DNA of 64,000 bases, from positions 1,712,818 to 1,776,817 of the forward strand of contig MKVW01000009.1 of the NCBI GenBank assembly GCA_001898965.1, written 5' to 3'. The notes beneath the pieces are model-generated. The model saw nothing but the letters and a program-made list of their open reading frames with translations, ran no database searches and was not told the DNA's origin. Both the position numbers and the translations under genes were made by a program. The stretch is from Rhizobiales bacterium 62-17. GTDB taxonomy: Bacteria > Pseudomonadota > Alphaproteobacteria > Rhizobiales > Beijerinckiaceae. Every line of letters begins with the position of its first letter. Position 1 is the first letter of the stretch. This document shows, one piece after another, positions 16,117 through 25,095 of the stretch.

Positions 16117-16935
16117 GTGGCGCGTGGAGAGGGCGAGGCAAACATGCAGGGCGTGCGCGCCGTCGATCGCGCCATCGAGATTCTGCAATGTTTCACGCCA
16201 GACAAACCGATGATGAGCGTGCTCGAAATTCAGCAGCGCGTACCGCTCAGCCGCCCGACGCTCTATCGCTTGCTGCATACGCTCGCGCAGAAAGGCATGA
16301 TCCGCGCATTCGGCGAGCCGCAGCGCTTTTCGCTCGACTATGGTGTGGGACGTTTGGCTTACAATTGGACGGCTGGCATCGATCCCATCGTTATCGGCCG
16401 CTCTATCGTCGAGAATTTGCGCGCCAAGACCAACGAGACGGCGGCTTTGTTTATGCTGCGCGGCGACCAGCGCCTCTGCGTGCTCGAAATGGCCGCGCCT
16501 CATATTCTCCGAATTTCCTGGGGCATCGGCGAAGCCCAGCCTGTCACGAGCGGGGCCAGCGGCAAGGCCATTCTCGCATTCACCAATCCGGATGACATCG
16601 AAGAGCTTCTAAAGGGGATGTCGAAGATCGCTACGCGCAAAAGCCTACTCGCAAGCCTCGACCTCATCCGCGAACAGGGCTACGCGATCAGCCGCGGCGA
16701 GGTCTTCGCCGGCGCCATCGCGATCGCCGCCCCCTATTTCGATCACAATCATCGCGTGATCGGTTCCATCGGCGTGTTCGGCCCCTCCGCACGCCTGGAT
16801 CAAACCTGGGAGAAACAGACAATACGTGCGGTCACCGAAAGCGCACGGGAATTATCGAGTTCCCTGGGCCATTTTGAAGATTTGCGCGAAGGAGAGAAGA
16901 AACAACGAGGCAAATCTCCCCATCGTTCCACCTGA
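16117..16935 (+). CDS. IclR-family transcriptional regulator
   Basis: A 272-residue regulator. The N-terminal winged helix-turn-helix reads RAVDRAIEILQCFTPDKPMMSVLEIQ and LSRPTLYRLLHTLAQKGMIRAFG. The effector-binding GAF-like domain follows, with SGKAILAFTNPDDIEELL and the ISRGEVFAGAIAIAAPYFD signature near residue 195. The GTG at 16117 has a GGGAGAGAG site; an ATG at 16144 is the alternative. It is divergent from the operon of binding protein and Rieske dioxygenase, and two matching palindromes lie between. Control of that operon is inferred. Confidence 0.93.
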   Translation: MARGEGEANMQGVRAVDRAIEILQCFTPDKPMMSVLEIQQRVPLSRPTLYRLLHTLAQKGMIRAFGEPQRFSLDYGVGRLAYNWTAGIDPIVIGRSIVENLRAKTNETAALFMLRGDQRLCVLEMAAPHILRISWGIGEAQPVTSGASGKAILAFTNPDDIEELLKGMSKIATRKSLLASLDLIREQGYAISRGEVFAGAIAIAAPYFDHNHRVIGSIGVFGPSARLDQTWEKQTIRAVTESARELSSSLGHFEDLREGEKKQRGKSPHRST

Positions 16936-17032
16936 ATTACGGTGCTTTTTCTAGCGGGAATTTGATCGCATCCGTGGTTGTGGCGTCGCTGTTGGGCGTT
17001 AAAGTTGTTGCCACGCTAGATCGAGGCACGTC

Positions 17033-18196
17033 ATGTCCGCTGGAAAATTCGCTGCTGTCGGCCGGCTTACGTCGCTGACTTTTGTTCTCACCCTCTGTCT
17101 AACGGCCATCTCCACGAATGGCGCGTCGGCGCAATCACGTCCGCCGATCGATCGCTTCAAACTGCCACCGGGTTTCAAGGTCGAAGTCTGGCAGGCGGGA
17201 CTGCCCGGCGCGCGAACGCTGTTGCTCGGCCCCAAGGGCACGGTCTTTGTCGGCACGACGGGCGCGGGCCGTGTTTATGCGATCACCAGCCAGAACGGCG
17301 AACGTCAGGTCCGCACCGTCGCGCAGACACTCACCAGCCCCAACGGCCTCGCCATGAAGGATGGGGCGCTCTACGTGGCCGCGATCAATCGCATCTATCG
17401 TTTCGACGACATCGAGACACGGCTCGATGGGGCGCAGCGGGTCGATATTTCCCAGCAGTTCAATCTGCCGTCCGACCGTCATCACGGTTGGCGCTATACC
17501 GCTTTCGGCCCGGACGGCAAGCTCTACATCGCCGTCGGTGCACCCTGCAACGTCTGCGAGGTCGATCCAAACGTCTACGGCAATATTCGCCGCTACGATC
17601 TCGCCAGCGGCCGTATGGAGGTGGTCGCGCGCGGCGTGCGCAATTCCGTCGGCTTTGACTGGCATCCGACCACCGGGGCGTTCTGGTTCACCGACAATGG
17701 CCGAGACAATATGGGCGACGACATTCCGGAGGATGAATTCAATTGGCTGCCGCGCGGTAAAGAGGGCGCCAATTTCGGCTTTCCTTATTGTCACGCCAAC
17801 GGCATCGCCGATCCGCAATTCCGCAAGCCCGATCCTTGCGCCGATGTGATCCTGCCGGTTGCGACCACAGGACCACACTCGGCCTCGCTGGGCATCAAAT
17901 GGTACACGGGCGCAATGTTCCCGCCGGAATATCGCAATGCCGCCTTCATCGCCCGCCACGGTTCGTGGAACCGTTCGCGCAAGTTCGGGTCCGATCTCGC
18001 TGTCGTTCAGTTTGACAGCGCCGGCAAGGCGATCGTGCGTCCCTTCATGACGGGGCTGCTCGATGAGCGGCGCGACGAACATCTCGCGCGTCTGGTCGGC
18101 ATTTTGCCGATGCCCGATGGCACGCTGCTCGTCTCCGACGATCTCAACGGCGCCATCTACCGCATTTCTTATGACGCAGCCGCCAAGGGAAAGTAA
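17033..18196 (+). CDS. PQQ-dependent sugar dehydrogenase family protein (sorbosone dehydrogenase-like)
   Basis: A 387-residue secreted beta-propeller protein. The leader (FVLTLCLTAISTNGASAQ) is a signal peptide. The domain begins with FKLPPGFKVEVWQAGLPGARTLLLGPKGTVFVGT and contains LYVAAINRIYRF, DRHHGWRYTAFGPDGKLYIAVGAPCNVC, DFVWFTDNGRDNMGDDIPEDE-like FWFTDNGRDNMGDD, and RHGSWNRS. These are typical of soluble PQQ aldose/sorbosone dehydrogenases in the periplasm. Whether PQQ is made by this organism cannot be told here. It converges with the Sel1-repeat gene 12 bases downstream. Confidence 0.88.
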   Translation: MSAGKFAAVGRLTSLTFVLTLCLTAISTNGASAQSRPPIDRFKLPPGFKVEVWQAGLPGARTLLLGPKGTVFVGTTGAGRVYAITSQNGERQVRTVAQTLTSPNGLAMKDGALYVAAINRIYRFDDIETRLDGAQRVDISQQFNLPSDRHHGWRYTAFGPDGKLYIAVGAPCNVCEVDPNVYGNIRRYDLASGRMEVVARGVRNSVGFDWHPTTGAFWFTDNGRDNMGDDIPEDEFNWLPRGKEGANFGFPYCHANGIADPQFRKPDPCADVILPVATTGPHSASLGIKWYTGAMFPPEYRNAAFIARHGSWNRSRKFGSDLAVVQFDSAGKAIVRPFMTGLLDERRDEHLARLVGILPMPDGTLLVSDDLNGAIYRISYDAAAKGK

Positions 18197-18208
18197 GGCT
18201 GGCGTGGA

Positions 18209-20965
18209 TTACTGCGCCAGTTTGGTCACATCGGCGGCCGCTTGCGCGCGCGCTTTGCTCTCCACATTGGCGGGGCCAGCTTTCTTGGCATAAGCGATGA
18301 TGGCATCGAGCGATTGTTCCGAACAGCCTTCGCCGTCGAGACCGGTCACTTTCTCCTGCTTCGCAGCGGCGAGCACCGCGTCGCAGGCGCCGGGAGCGAA
18401 CATCATATGTTTGCCGATCTCGGTGAGCATCGACAAATCCTGCAAGCGCGGATCATCCCGCACGCTGGTGAGAAAGGCTGCGCCAAAAGCCCGGCCGCGA
18501 TCCTGCTTATACATGGTCGTCAGATCGAAGATGAATTCGAAACTGGCCTTCGGCGCCTGATCCGGCTTCACCACCAGGATATCCAGACTGTAGCGCGTCA
18601 ATTCCGCCGGCGAGACCACCTGTCGCACCAGGCTCGACTGGTGATAATTGCTCATCATCAGCCAGCGTGATTGCAGATCGCCGAGACGCGCAAGGGCATT
18701 GAACATCCGCAGTGCCGCGAGACGGTCGGCATCGGTCTTGATCGATTGCGAGCGTTGCAGCGCCTTCTCGCGCACACTGTCGACCACGCTGCGGGCGATC
18801 TGCGGTTGCGCGGCGACGCCCGGTTGCGGAGCCGTCGCGGCAGGCTTGGTGGTGCTGGGCTGAAGCGCCGCCTGCCGCCAAGGACCGCGCGCTTCGACGA
18901 GGGCCCGCAAGCCGGCGCGCGCCTCGGGGCCGAAATAGCCATTGGCATCGCCGGAGAATTTACCCTCGGCCTTGAGTACCTTTTCGATTTCGGCGCGCAC
19001 GTCCTGCGGCATGGCTTTGCCGAGAACGACCAGCTTGTCTTCGGTGGCGCCGGCCGGCGCCATTTGCAGGCCGTCGATCACCGCCGCCGCGATGGCCTTG
19101 CGGGGGAAGTCACTGATGCGTCCGCCGGAGAACAGGCTGGACATCCGCGTGTTGGCGATGGAGAAGCCGCCGAGATTGGTCTGGTCGCCATAGCGCCGTC
19201 CCGCGCCGTCGCCGTAGAGCGCCACGGCATAGGCAATGCCCTCGTTGAGATTCATCAGCCGCGAGCCGAAATCGAAGGTGAAGGCGGATGACAATGCTTC
19301 CTTCGCGTCGATCGATCCAGTATCCGCCGCCATGCGCCAGAAACGCAGCCGTTCGCGCGGATTCTTCGGCACGCCAAGCCCATCGTCATAGGCTTTACCC
19401 GCCGCCAGCATCGCATCGACATTGCCGAGCGCCGCGGCCTTGACGATCAGCTTGGTGGCCGCCTCGTCATCCTGCGCATAGAACGCGCCCTTGCGTGTCA
19501 ACTGGCCTTGCAGCAGCAGAGCATCGGCCTGTCCGCCGGCAACGCCATCGGCGATGATTTTGCGAAGCTGTGCTTCGTTGAGAGGGCTCTTGGCCACGAA
19601 CGTGGAGCTGGTCGAATCCAGGTTGGTGAAATGGGCGCGGGCCAGCAGCACTTGCAGTGTTGGATCGCCGTCGCGCGTCATAAGCGCCAGAACCTCGCGC
19701 GCGCCCGCTTCGTCGCGGAAGTCGGGATTTTGCGAAAGTTTCAGCTTGGCGAGCGCCATGCCGGCGCCGGGCTCGCCGACCACCGCGGCAAGCGACAGCA
19801 GTTTCAACAAACGTTCCTTGTCGACCTTCATTTGATAGTCGCGCAACAGACCGGCTAATGTGATCGCATTGTCGAGATCGCCAAAGCCGTTCTGCAACGC
19901 CGCCATGGCGCGGCGCGGATCGCGCCCGATCAGCTCGCCTTTCAAATAGGTGTCGGCGAGAAGACGGGCGCGTTCGCTATAATATTGCAGGCTCTTCTCA
20001 TCGAGCATGGCGAGGGCCCGCTTGACGTCGCGCGGACCACCTTCACCGGCCAGGAGCATATCCGCCAACGCCATTTTAGCATTGCTATCGTTGGCCGGGG
20101 CTTTTTCGAGAACGGCCCGTGCTGCTGCTGGTTGCTTGTCGGTTCCCGCGCCAAACCGCAGCGCGTACGCATAGGGCATGAGCGCGATGTCGTCACCAGC
20201 CTCATGGCTTTGTTTAAGGAGCGCGAAAGCTTTGGCTTTATCGGCAGCGGGCAAATCGGGCATACGCAAGCGTAGCGCCGCGCCTTGAATGCGTCCCGTG
20301 GCTTCGAGTTCGGCCTTGTCTTTCCAATCGCCACCGGGTCCTTGCGATGGCAGATTGGCCATGCGATCCGCCCAGCGCACGGCTTCCGCCCGGTCGCGCT
20401 TCAATGGGCCGCCAAAGCGGCGTAGCGAATACATCTCAAAGACCGCTTCGGCATGTCCAGCCTCGGCCGCATTGCGCAGATAGTTCAGCATGCGGTTGGC
20501 TTCGACAGGATTGCGCAACGGATCGATCTTGGTCGAATGCATCCGCCACATCAGATACTGCGCTTCGATATGACCGTTGTCGGCGAAGCGCCGCACCGTC
20601 GGCAGGATCACCTCGTCCTGCGGCTTGGCCTCCATGAACATCGCGCGAGCAAGCTGAATGGCGAAGCGCTGTTCGTCAGGAAAGGCCACGGCCGCCGTAC
20701 GGCAGGCTGCGACAAGACGTTCGGTGACGTCGGTTTGGAACGTCGGATTGATATCGCCAAGCGGCACGGGCGGTGCTTTGCCCTGCGGGTCGAGAGGCGA
20801 AGTCGCGCCTTTGTCGCAGGCCTCAGCGGCAGCGATCTTTTCCGGATCGCTCGTCGTTTGCGCCCATGAAGCGCCCGGCAAGCTTGCCGCCAAGAGCAGC
20901 GCGAGTGCTGAGGTAAGGTTGAGATGTTTGCGAAGCGGTTGGCGAAGCGAGGGAGGACTCATCAA
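18209..20965 (-). CDS. Large secreted Sel1/TPR-like repeat protein
   Basis: A 918-residue protein with an N-terminal signal peptide (LTSALALLLAASLPGASWAQ). Most of the chain is alpha-helical repeats of the Sel1 type, seen as recurring A-x-x-G-x-x-x-A-x-x-x-L units such as NAAEAGHAEAVFEMYSLRRFGG, LKQSHEAGDDIALMPYAYALRFG, LGNVDAMLAAGKAYDDGLGVPKNPRERLRFW and MAADTGSIDAKEALS. A peptidoglycan-binding-like stretch (GDANGYFGPEARAGLRALVEARG) lies near residue 680. Sel1 proteins scaffold envelope or signalling complexes. It appears monocistronic. Function is not assignable beyond periplasmic scaffold. Confidence 0.8.
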   Translation of the reverse strand: MMSPPSLRQPLRKHLNLTSALALLLAASLPGASWAQTTSDPEKIAAAEACDKGATSPLDPQGKAPPVPLGDINPTFQTDVTERLVAACRTAAVAFPDEQRFAIQLARAMFMEAKPQDEVILPTVRRFADNGHIEAQYLMWRMHSTKIDPLRNPVEANRMLNYLRNAAEAGHAEAVFEMYSLRRFGGPLKRDRAEAVRWADRMANLPSQGPGGDWKDKAELEATGRIQGAALRLRMPDLPAADKAKAFALLKQSHEAGDDIALMPYAYALRFGAGTDKQPAAARAVLEKAPANDSNAKMALADMLLAGEGGPRDVKRALAMLDEKSLQYYSERARLLADTYLKGELIGRDPRRAMAALQNGFGDLDNAITLAGLLRDYQMKVDKERLLKLLSLAAVVGEPGAGMALAKLKLSQNPDFRDEAGAREVLALMTRDGDPTLQVLLARAHFTNLDSTSSTFVAKSPLNEAQLRKIIADGVAGGQADALLLQGQLTRKGAFYAQDDEAATKLIVKAAALGNVDAMLAAGKAYDDGLGVPKNPRERLRFWRMAADTGSIDAKEALSSAFTFDFGSRLMNLNEGIAYAVALYGDGAGRRYGDQTNLGGFSIANTRMSSLFSGGRISDFPRKAIAAAVIDGLQMAPAGATEDKLVVLGKAMPQDVRAEIEKVLKAEGKFSGDANGYFGPEARAGLRALVEARGPWRQAALQPSTTKPAATAPQPGVAAQPQIARSVVDSVREKALQRSQSIKTDADRLAALRMFNALARLGDLQSRWLMMSNYHQSSLVRQVVSPAELTRYSLDILVVKPDQAPKASFEFIFDLTTMYKQDRGRAFGAAFLTSVRDDPRLQDLSMLTEIGKHMMFAPGACDAVLAAAKQEKVTGLDGEGCSEQSLDAIIAYAKKAGPANVESKARAQAAADVTKLAQ

Positions 20966-21076
20966 CAGCTCACCTTTCTGGCGTCCGGTCAGGAAGCCGG
21001 CCGCTGGCGATCGTAAGGAACCTCGCTTTCATCAAATGTGCGATTTCGCACGCCGTCAAATGTCTCGTACAGAAGC

Positions 21077-22708
21077 TTAAGCGTTCGAGGGTGGCAGCGG
21101 CTCGGTGCCTTTGATCATGTCCGAGGCCTTGTCGGCCATCATGATGACGCAGGCGTTGATGTGGGCACCCACCATATCCGGCATGGCCGAGGCATCGACC
21201 ACCCGCAGGTTCTCGATGCCACGCACGCGCAATTGCGGGTCAAGCACGCAGTCACTGCCCGTTCCCATTTTGCAGGTGCCGGCCGGGTGATGGGCGGTCA
21301 AGGCGGCGCGGCGGATGAAAGCATCGATCTCGTCGTCGCTTTGCACTTTGGGGCCTGGCGAATCCTCCGCGCCGCGATAGGGCGCCAGCGCCGGTTGGGA
21401 GGCGACATCGCGCGCCAGTTTGAACCCTTCGCGCAGACGCGGCAGATCGTTCGGCGCCGAGAAGAAATTGTAGAAGATGCGTGGCGGCTGCGTCGGGTCG
21501 ATGCTGCGCAAGGTCACCTCGCCGCGGCTGTCGGGATGGAGCAGACAGGGGCGCAAGCCATAGCCGTCGAGATACGGCTTCTTGACGCCGGGAAACCAGA
21601 TGCCGGCATCGCCGGGCAGGCCCCGGAACATGAATTCGATGTCGGGGACGTCGAGTTCAGGCTTTGTCTTGAAGAAGGCATGCAGGCCGCCGGGCACCAC
21701 TGTGCCGGCGCCCGTGCCGGTGAAATAGGCTTGCACCATCGCGATGGCGATACGGTCGAAACGCATCGTGTCGCGGAACGGCGAGGCATTCTGTGGACGG
21801 GTGAAACTGATCATCACGGCCAGATGATCTTGCAGGTTCCGGCCAACCGGTAGATCAACCACCGGCTTGATGCCGAGTTCGCTCAGATGCGCCGCGGGCC
21901 CGATGCCCGAGAGCATCAGAAGCTGCGGCGTGTTGAACGTGCCGGCGCTGAGAATGACCTCGCGACCGGCCTGCGCTCGCACTGTCATGCCGTTGTTGAC
22001 ATACTCGATGCCGCGCGCGCGTGTGCCGTCCATGATGATGCGTGTCGTCAGCGCATGGGTTTCCACGCGCAGATTGTGGCGACCGCGCGCCGGCTTGAGA
22101 TAGGCGTTGGAAGTCGAGGAGCGCCGGCCATTGCGAATGGTATATTGGCTGCGGCCGATGCCTTCGCCCTGGGCGCCGTTGTAATCCTCGGTAAAGGGCA
22201 GGCCGCGCTGCTGGGCCGCCTCGATCCAGGCTTCGAACAAGGGATCTTTCGTGCGCGCGAATTCAGTTCCAAGCGGGCCTTCGCCACCGCGCCAGGGATC
22301 GGCGCCACCGTTCCAGGTTTCACTGCGTTTGAAATAGGGTAGGCATTCGGCATAGGACCAGCCGGTCGCGCCATTGCGTGCCCAGCGATCATAGTCACCA
22401 CGATGGCCGCGCGTGTAGGCCATGACATTGATGGATGATGATCCACCCAAAACCTTGCCGCGCATGGCTTCGATACGGCGGCCGTTGAGTTGCGGCTCGG
22501 GCTCGGTGTGATAGCCCCAGTCGAACATTTCGTACTCGTGCATCTTGCCCATGCCGAGCGGAATGTGGATTAGCGGGTGTCGATCAGCCGGCCCTGCCTC
22601 CAGCAGCAGGACCGACACGGCCGGATCGGCTGTGAGCCGGTTGGCCAGCACGCAGCCGGCAGACCCCGCACCAACGATGATGTAGTCGTAAATATTGCTC
22701 GCGGTCAT
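21077..22708 (-). CDS. GMC-family FAD-dependent oxidoreductase
   Basis: A 543-residue flavoenzyme of the glucose-methanol-choline family. The N-terminal dinucleotide fold is YIIVGAGSAGCVLANRLT followed by VLLLEAGP. GKVLGGSSSINVMAYTRGHRGDYDRW is GMC signature 1, and GTFNTPQLLMLSGIGP is signature 2. The active site has the expected His in AHHPAGTCKMGTG, with the C-terminal partner region VGAHINACVIM, where Asn takes the second position. It oxidises an alcohol, choline-like or other. Nothing adjacent fixes the substrate; it is divergent from a Bug binding protein. Confidence 0.92.
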   Translation of the reverse strand: MTASNIYDYIIVGAGSAGCVLANRLTADPAVSVLLLEAGPADRHPLIHIPLGMGKMHEYEMFDWGYHTEPEPQLNGRRIEAMRGKVLGGSSSINVMAYTRGHRGDYDRWARNGATGWSYAECLPYFKRSETWNGGADPWRGGEGPLGTEFARTKDPLFEAWIEAAQQRGLPFTEDYNGAQGEGIGRSQYTIRNGRRSSTSNAYLKPARGRHNLRVETHALTTRIIMDGTRARGIEYVNNGMTVRAQAGREVILSAGTFNTPQLLMLSGIGPAAHLSELGIKPVVDLPVGRNLQDHLAVMISFTRPQNASPFRDTMRFDRIAIAMVQAYFTGTGAGTVVPGGLHAFFKTKPELDVPDIEFMFRGLPGDAGIWFPGVKKPYLDGYGLRPCLLHPDSRGEVTLRSIDPTQPPRIFYNFFSAPNDLPRLREGFKLARDVASQPALAPYRGAEDSPGPKVQSDDEIDAFIRRAALTAHHPAGTCKMGTGSDCVLDPQLRVRGIENLRVVDASAMPDMVGAHINACVIMMADKASDMIKGTEPLPPSNA

Positions 22709-22867
22709 TTCCGTCCCTAGATTTGTTTTTATCGACTGTTCTGCTTAAGCCCTACCGCGTGTGGTGCCGCGCGTCCAGAACTGCGCCCTTTGGCGCATTG
22801 ACGGGGGCTGTGATAGGCGTAGGCAAGACGTGAAATCTGGGACGAAACTCGCTGGGAGAGGAACCTG

Positions 22868-23842
22868 ATGCGATCGATTGCCGTTACTTTCGCCGCTCTG
22901 TTCGCGCTTGTCGCGCCGGCGAGCCTGTCCGCTCAGGCGGAAAGCTGGCCCTCCGGCACTGTGAAGTTCATCGTGCCTTTCGCCGCCGGCGCTTCGCCTG
23001 ACATCATCGCCCGCATTCTCGGCGAAAAGCTGCAGCAGCGCACCGGCAAGCCGTTCATCATCGAAAATCGTCCCGGCGCCAGCGGCAATACCGGCACCGA
23101 TGCGGTCGCCAAGGCGCCGGGCGACGGTCTGACCATCGGCATCAGCCTGTTCGGCCCGATGGGCATGAACACCGTCTTGATGAAGAACATGACCTACGAT
23201 CCGTTCAAGGATATTGCGCCGGTGACCATGCTCACCTCGCAGCCAAGCGTGTTGGCCGTGTCCAATGAACTCGGCGTCAACACGGTTGGCGAGTTGATCG
23301 CACTGCTGAAGAAGAATCCCGGCAAGTATAACTATGCCTCGATCGGTCGTGGCTCGCTGTCTCATCTGTCGATGGAACTGATCGCTGCCAAGAGTGGCAC
23401 CGAGGTCGTTCACGTGGTGTTCGGCGGCTCGCCCCAAGCGGCCCAGGCTGTGATGCAGAACGACGTGCAAATGACTGTGCTGCCGGCGGTTTCGGTGGTG
23501 CCGCTCGCCACGGACGGCAAGATGAAAATCCTCGCCGTGACCGAGGCGAAGCGCTCGAAATTCCTGCCCAACGTGCCGACCTTTGCCGAAGCCGGCATCG
23601 ATGGCGTTGAGGCCAGCGCCTGGAATGCCTTGATCGCACCGCCGGGCACGCCGCCGGCCATGCTGGAAGAAATCTACAAGCAGACCGCCGCCGCCATGAA
23701 CGAGCCGGATGTGATCTCTAAACTGGCCGCTCAGATGATCGAAGTGCGCACCTCGACGCCGAAGGCTATGAGCCAGTTTGTGCGCGATGAAATGGTGCGC
23801 TGGGGCGTGGTGGTGAAGGCGGCAAAGATCGAACCGCAATAA
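22868..23842 (+). CDS. Bug/TctC-family solute-binding protein
   Basis: A 324-residue periplasmic protein with a signal peptide (SIAVTFAALFALVAPASLSAQA). Mature motifs are KFIVPFAAGASPDIIARIL, FIIENRPGASGNTGTDAVA, ASIGRGSLSHLSMELIAA, VVHVVFGGSPQAAQAVM and PNVPTFAEAGIDGVEASAW. It differs from the other Bug proteins in the window by VFGG where others have PYRG, so a different ligand is likely. It stands alone, divergent from the GMC gene and ended by a strong bidirectional terminator. Confidence 0.93.
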   Translation: MRSIAVTFAALFALVAPASLSAQAESWPSGTVKFIVPFAAGASPDIIARILGEKLQQRTGKPFIIENRPGASGNTGTDAVAKAPGDGLTIGISLFGPMGMNTVLMKNMTYDPFKDIAPVTMLTSQPSVLAVSNELGVNTVGELIALLKKNPGKYNYASIGRGSLSHLSMELIAAKSGTEVVHVVFGGSPQAAQAVMQNDVQMTVLPAVSVVPLATDGKMKILAVTEAKRSKFLPNVPTFAEAGIDGVEASAWNALIAPPGTPPAMLEEIYKQTAAAMNEPDVISKLAAQMIEVRTSTPKAMSQFVRDEMVRWGVVVKAAKIEPQ

Positions 23843-23860
23843 GGCGCCCAGCACAGAATA

Positions 23861-23889
23861 AAAAAGGCCCGGCTAAACCGGGCCTTTTT
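23861..23889. terminator. Bidirectional rho-independent terminator
   Basis: A GGCCCGG/CCGGGCC stem with loop CTAAA is flanked by A5 on the left and T5 on the right, so it works for both the binding-protein gene (+) and the convergent dehydrogenase (-), whose stop is at 23891. Confidence 0.9.
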
Positions 23890-23890
23890 A

Positions 23891-24955
23891 TTAGCTCGTC
23901 ACGCTGGCGCCACCGAAGCGTTCCTTCCAGCGTGGAATGACCTCTTTGTTGTAGACATTGTCGGGGATGCCGCCGGAAAGAGCGGTCAGGACGGAGCGTA
24001 AAGCCCATTGCATGCCGGGGCGCAGTTCGCCGCCTTCATTGAAGGAGGCGGAATGCGGTGACAGCATCACTTTGCTACCGAGCTGGCGCAGCGGCGAGTC
24101 CATCGGTAGCGGTTCTTCCTCGAAGGCATCGATCGCCGCGCCTTGCAGACGTCCTTCGGCGATGGCGCGCGCCACCGCGGCTTCCTCGATGACCTTGCCC
24201 CGCGCCGTATTGACCACGATGGCATTGGGCTTCATTAGCGCGACCTGCTCATCGCGCAGCATGAAGCGCGTTTCCTTGGTCAGCACCACATGGAAGGAGA
24301 CGACATCGGCTTCTTTCAGCAGGGTTTCGTAGCTGACGCTTTGCGCATTCGCGAGGAGGAAATTGGCTGGGGGGATATAGGGATCGTAGGCGATGAGCCG
24401 CACGCGCCAGGGCGCCAGCAATTGCGCCACCCGCGTGGCGATCCGTCCCAGCCCGACGAGGCCGATGGTGATGCCGGCATAGCCATCGGCGCGCGCGCCG
24501 AGAAAAGTCGTGCCGAGGTTTGGCTCACGCCACAGGCCGGCCCGCACGGCGGCATCACGCTCCAACGCCTTCTTCAGGCTGGCTAAAATCATCATCACAG
24601 TGGTTTCGGCAACGCCGAAGCAATTGGCTTCCGTCGGCGCGTGACAGACGAGGATGCCGAGATCCGTGGCCGCGTCCGTATCGACGTCGTCGACACCCAC
24701 CGTATATTTCGCCACGATGCGCAGCCGCTGCGAGCCCTCCATCACGCGGCGGGAGATCGGTGTGTGGCGGATCGACGTGCCCATCAGCGCCACGGCATCG
24801 CGGGCCGCATCCGTCAGGTCCTGCTCATGGTTGCCGCGTGGTAGTTGCCAGGCCTTGTCGCCGAATGCCACGTCATAGCCGGCGGTCGTCAGACGCGCGA
24901 CAAAATCCGCGGGCTCCTCACGCGGCGCATGAATGAAAACCTTCGGCTTGGACAT
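23891..24955 (-). CDS. D-2-hydroxyacid dehydrogenase / CtBP-like NAD-binding protein
   Basis: A 354-residue enzyme of the D-isomer-specific 2-hydroxyacid dehydrogenase family. The nucleotide-binding motif is ITIGLVGLGRIATRVAQLL (about residues 165-183), followed by LIAYDPYIPP with the Asp that selects NAD. The catalytic Arg is in VVNTARGKVIEE and the general-base His in LSPHSASFNEGG, with the paired acid in between (FEEEPLP). It reduces a 2-keto acid or oxidises the D-2-hydroxy acid. It is transcribed toward a shared terminator; no partner is adjacent. Confidence 0.9.
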   Translation of the reverse strand: MSKPKVFIHAPREEPADFVARLTTAGYDVAFGDKAWQLPRGNHEQDLTDAARDAVALMGTSIRHTPISRRVMEGSQRLRIVAKYTVGVDDVDTDAATDLGILVCHAPTEANCFGVAETTVMMILASLKKALERDAAVRAGLWREPNLGTTFLGARADGYAGITIGLVGLGRIATRVAQLLAPWRVRLIAYDPYIPPANFLLANAQSVSYETLLKEADVVSFHVVLTKETRFMLRDEQVALMKPNAIVVNTARGKVIEEAAVARAIAEGRLQGAAIDAFEEEPLPMDSPLRQLGSKVMLSPHSASFNEGGELRPGMQWALRSVLTALSGGIPDNVYNKEVIPRWKERFGGASVTS

Positions 24956-25035
24956 CGTTCCTCCGTTGCTATTTTTGCGTTTCTGCTTTTGTCGGCGACT
25001 GTGGGCGAGGCGCTGGATTAGGTCAAGCCAGAGCC

Positions 25036-25064
25036 AAAAAACAAGGCGCGGAAACCGCGCCTTG
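25036..25064 (-). terminator. Rho-independent terminator of the Gld-like ABC operon
   Basis: CAAGGCGCGG and CCGCGCCTTG form a perfect 10-base stem with an AAA loop. On the minus strand a run of six T follows, so it ends the operon whose last stop is at 25096. Confidence 0.88.
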
Positions 25065-25095
25065 CATTGAGACTGTTCTTGGAAAGTTCGGCCGC

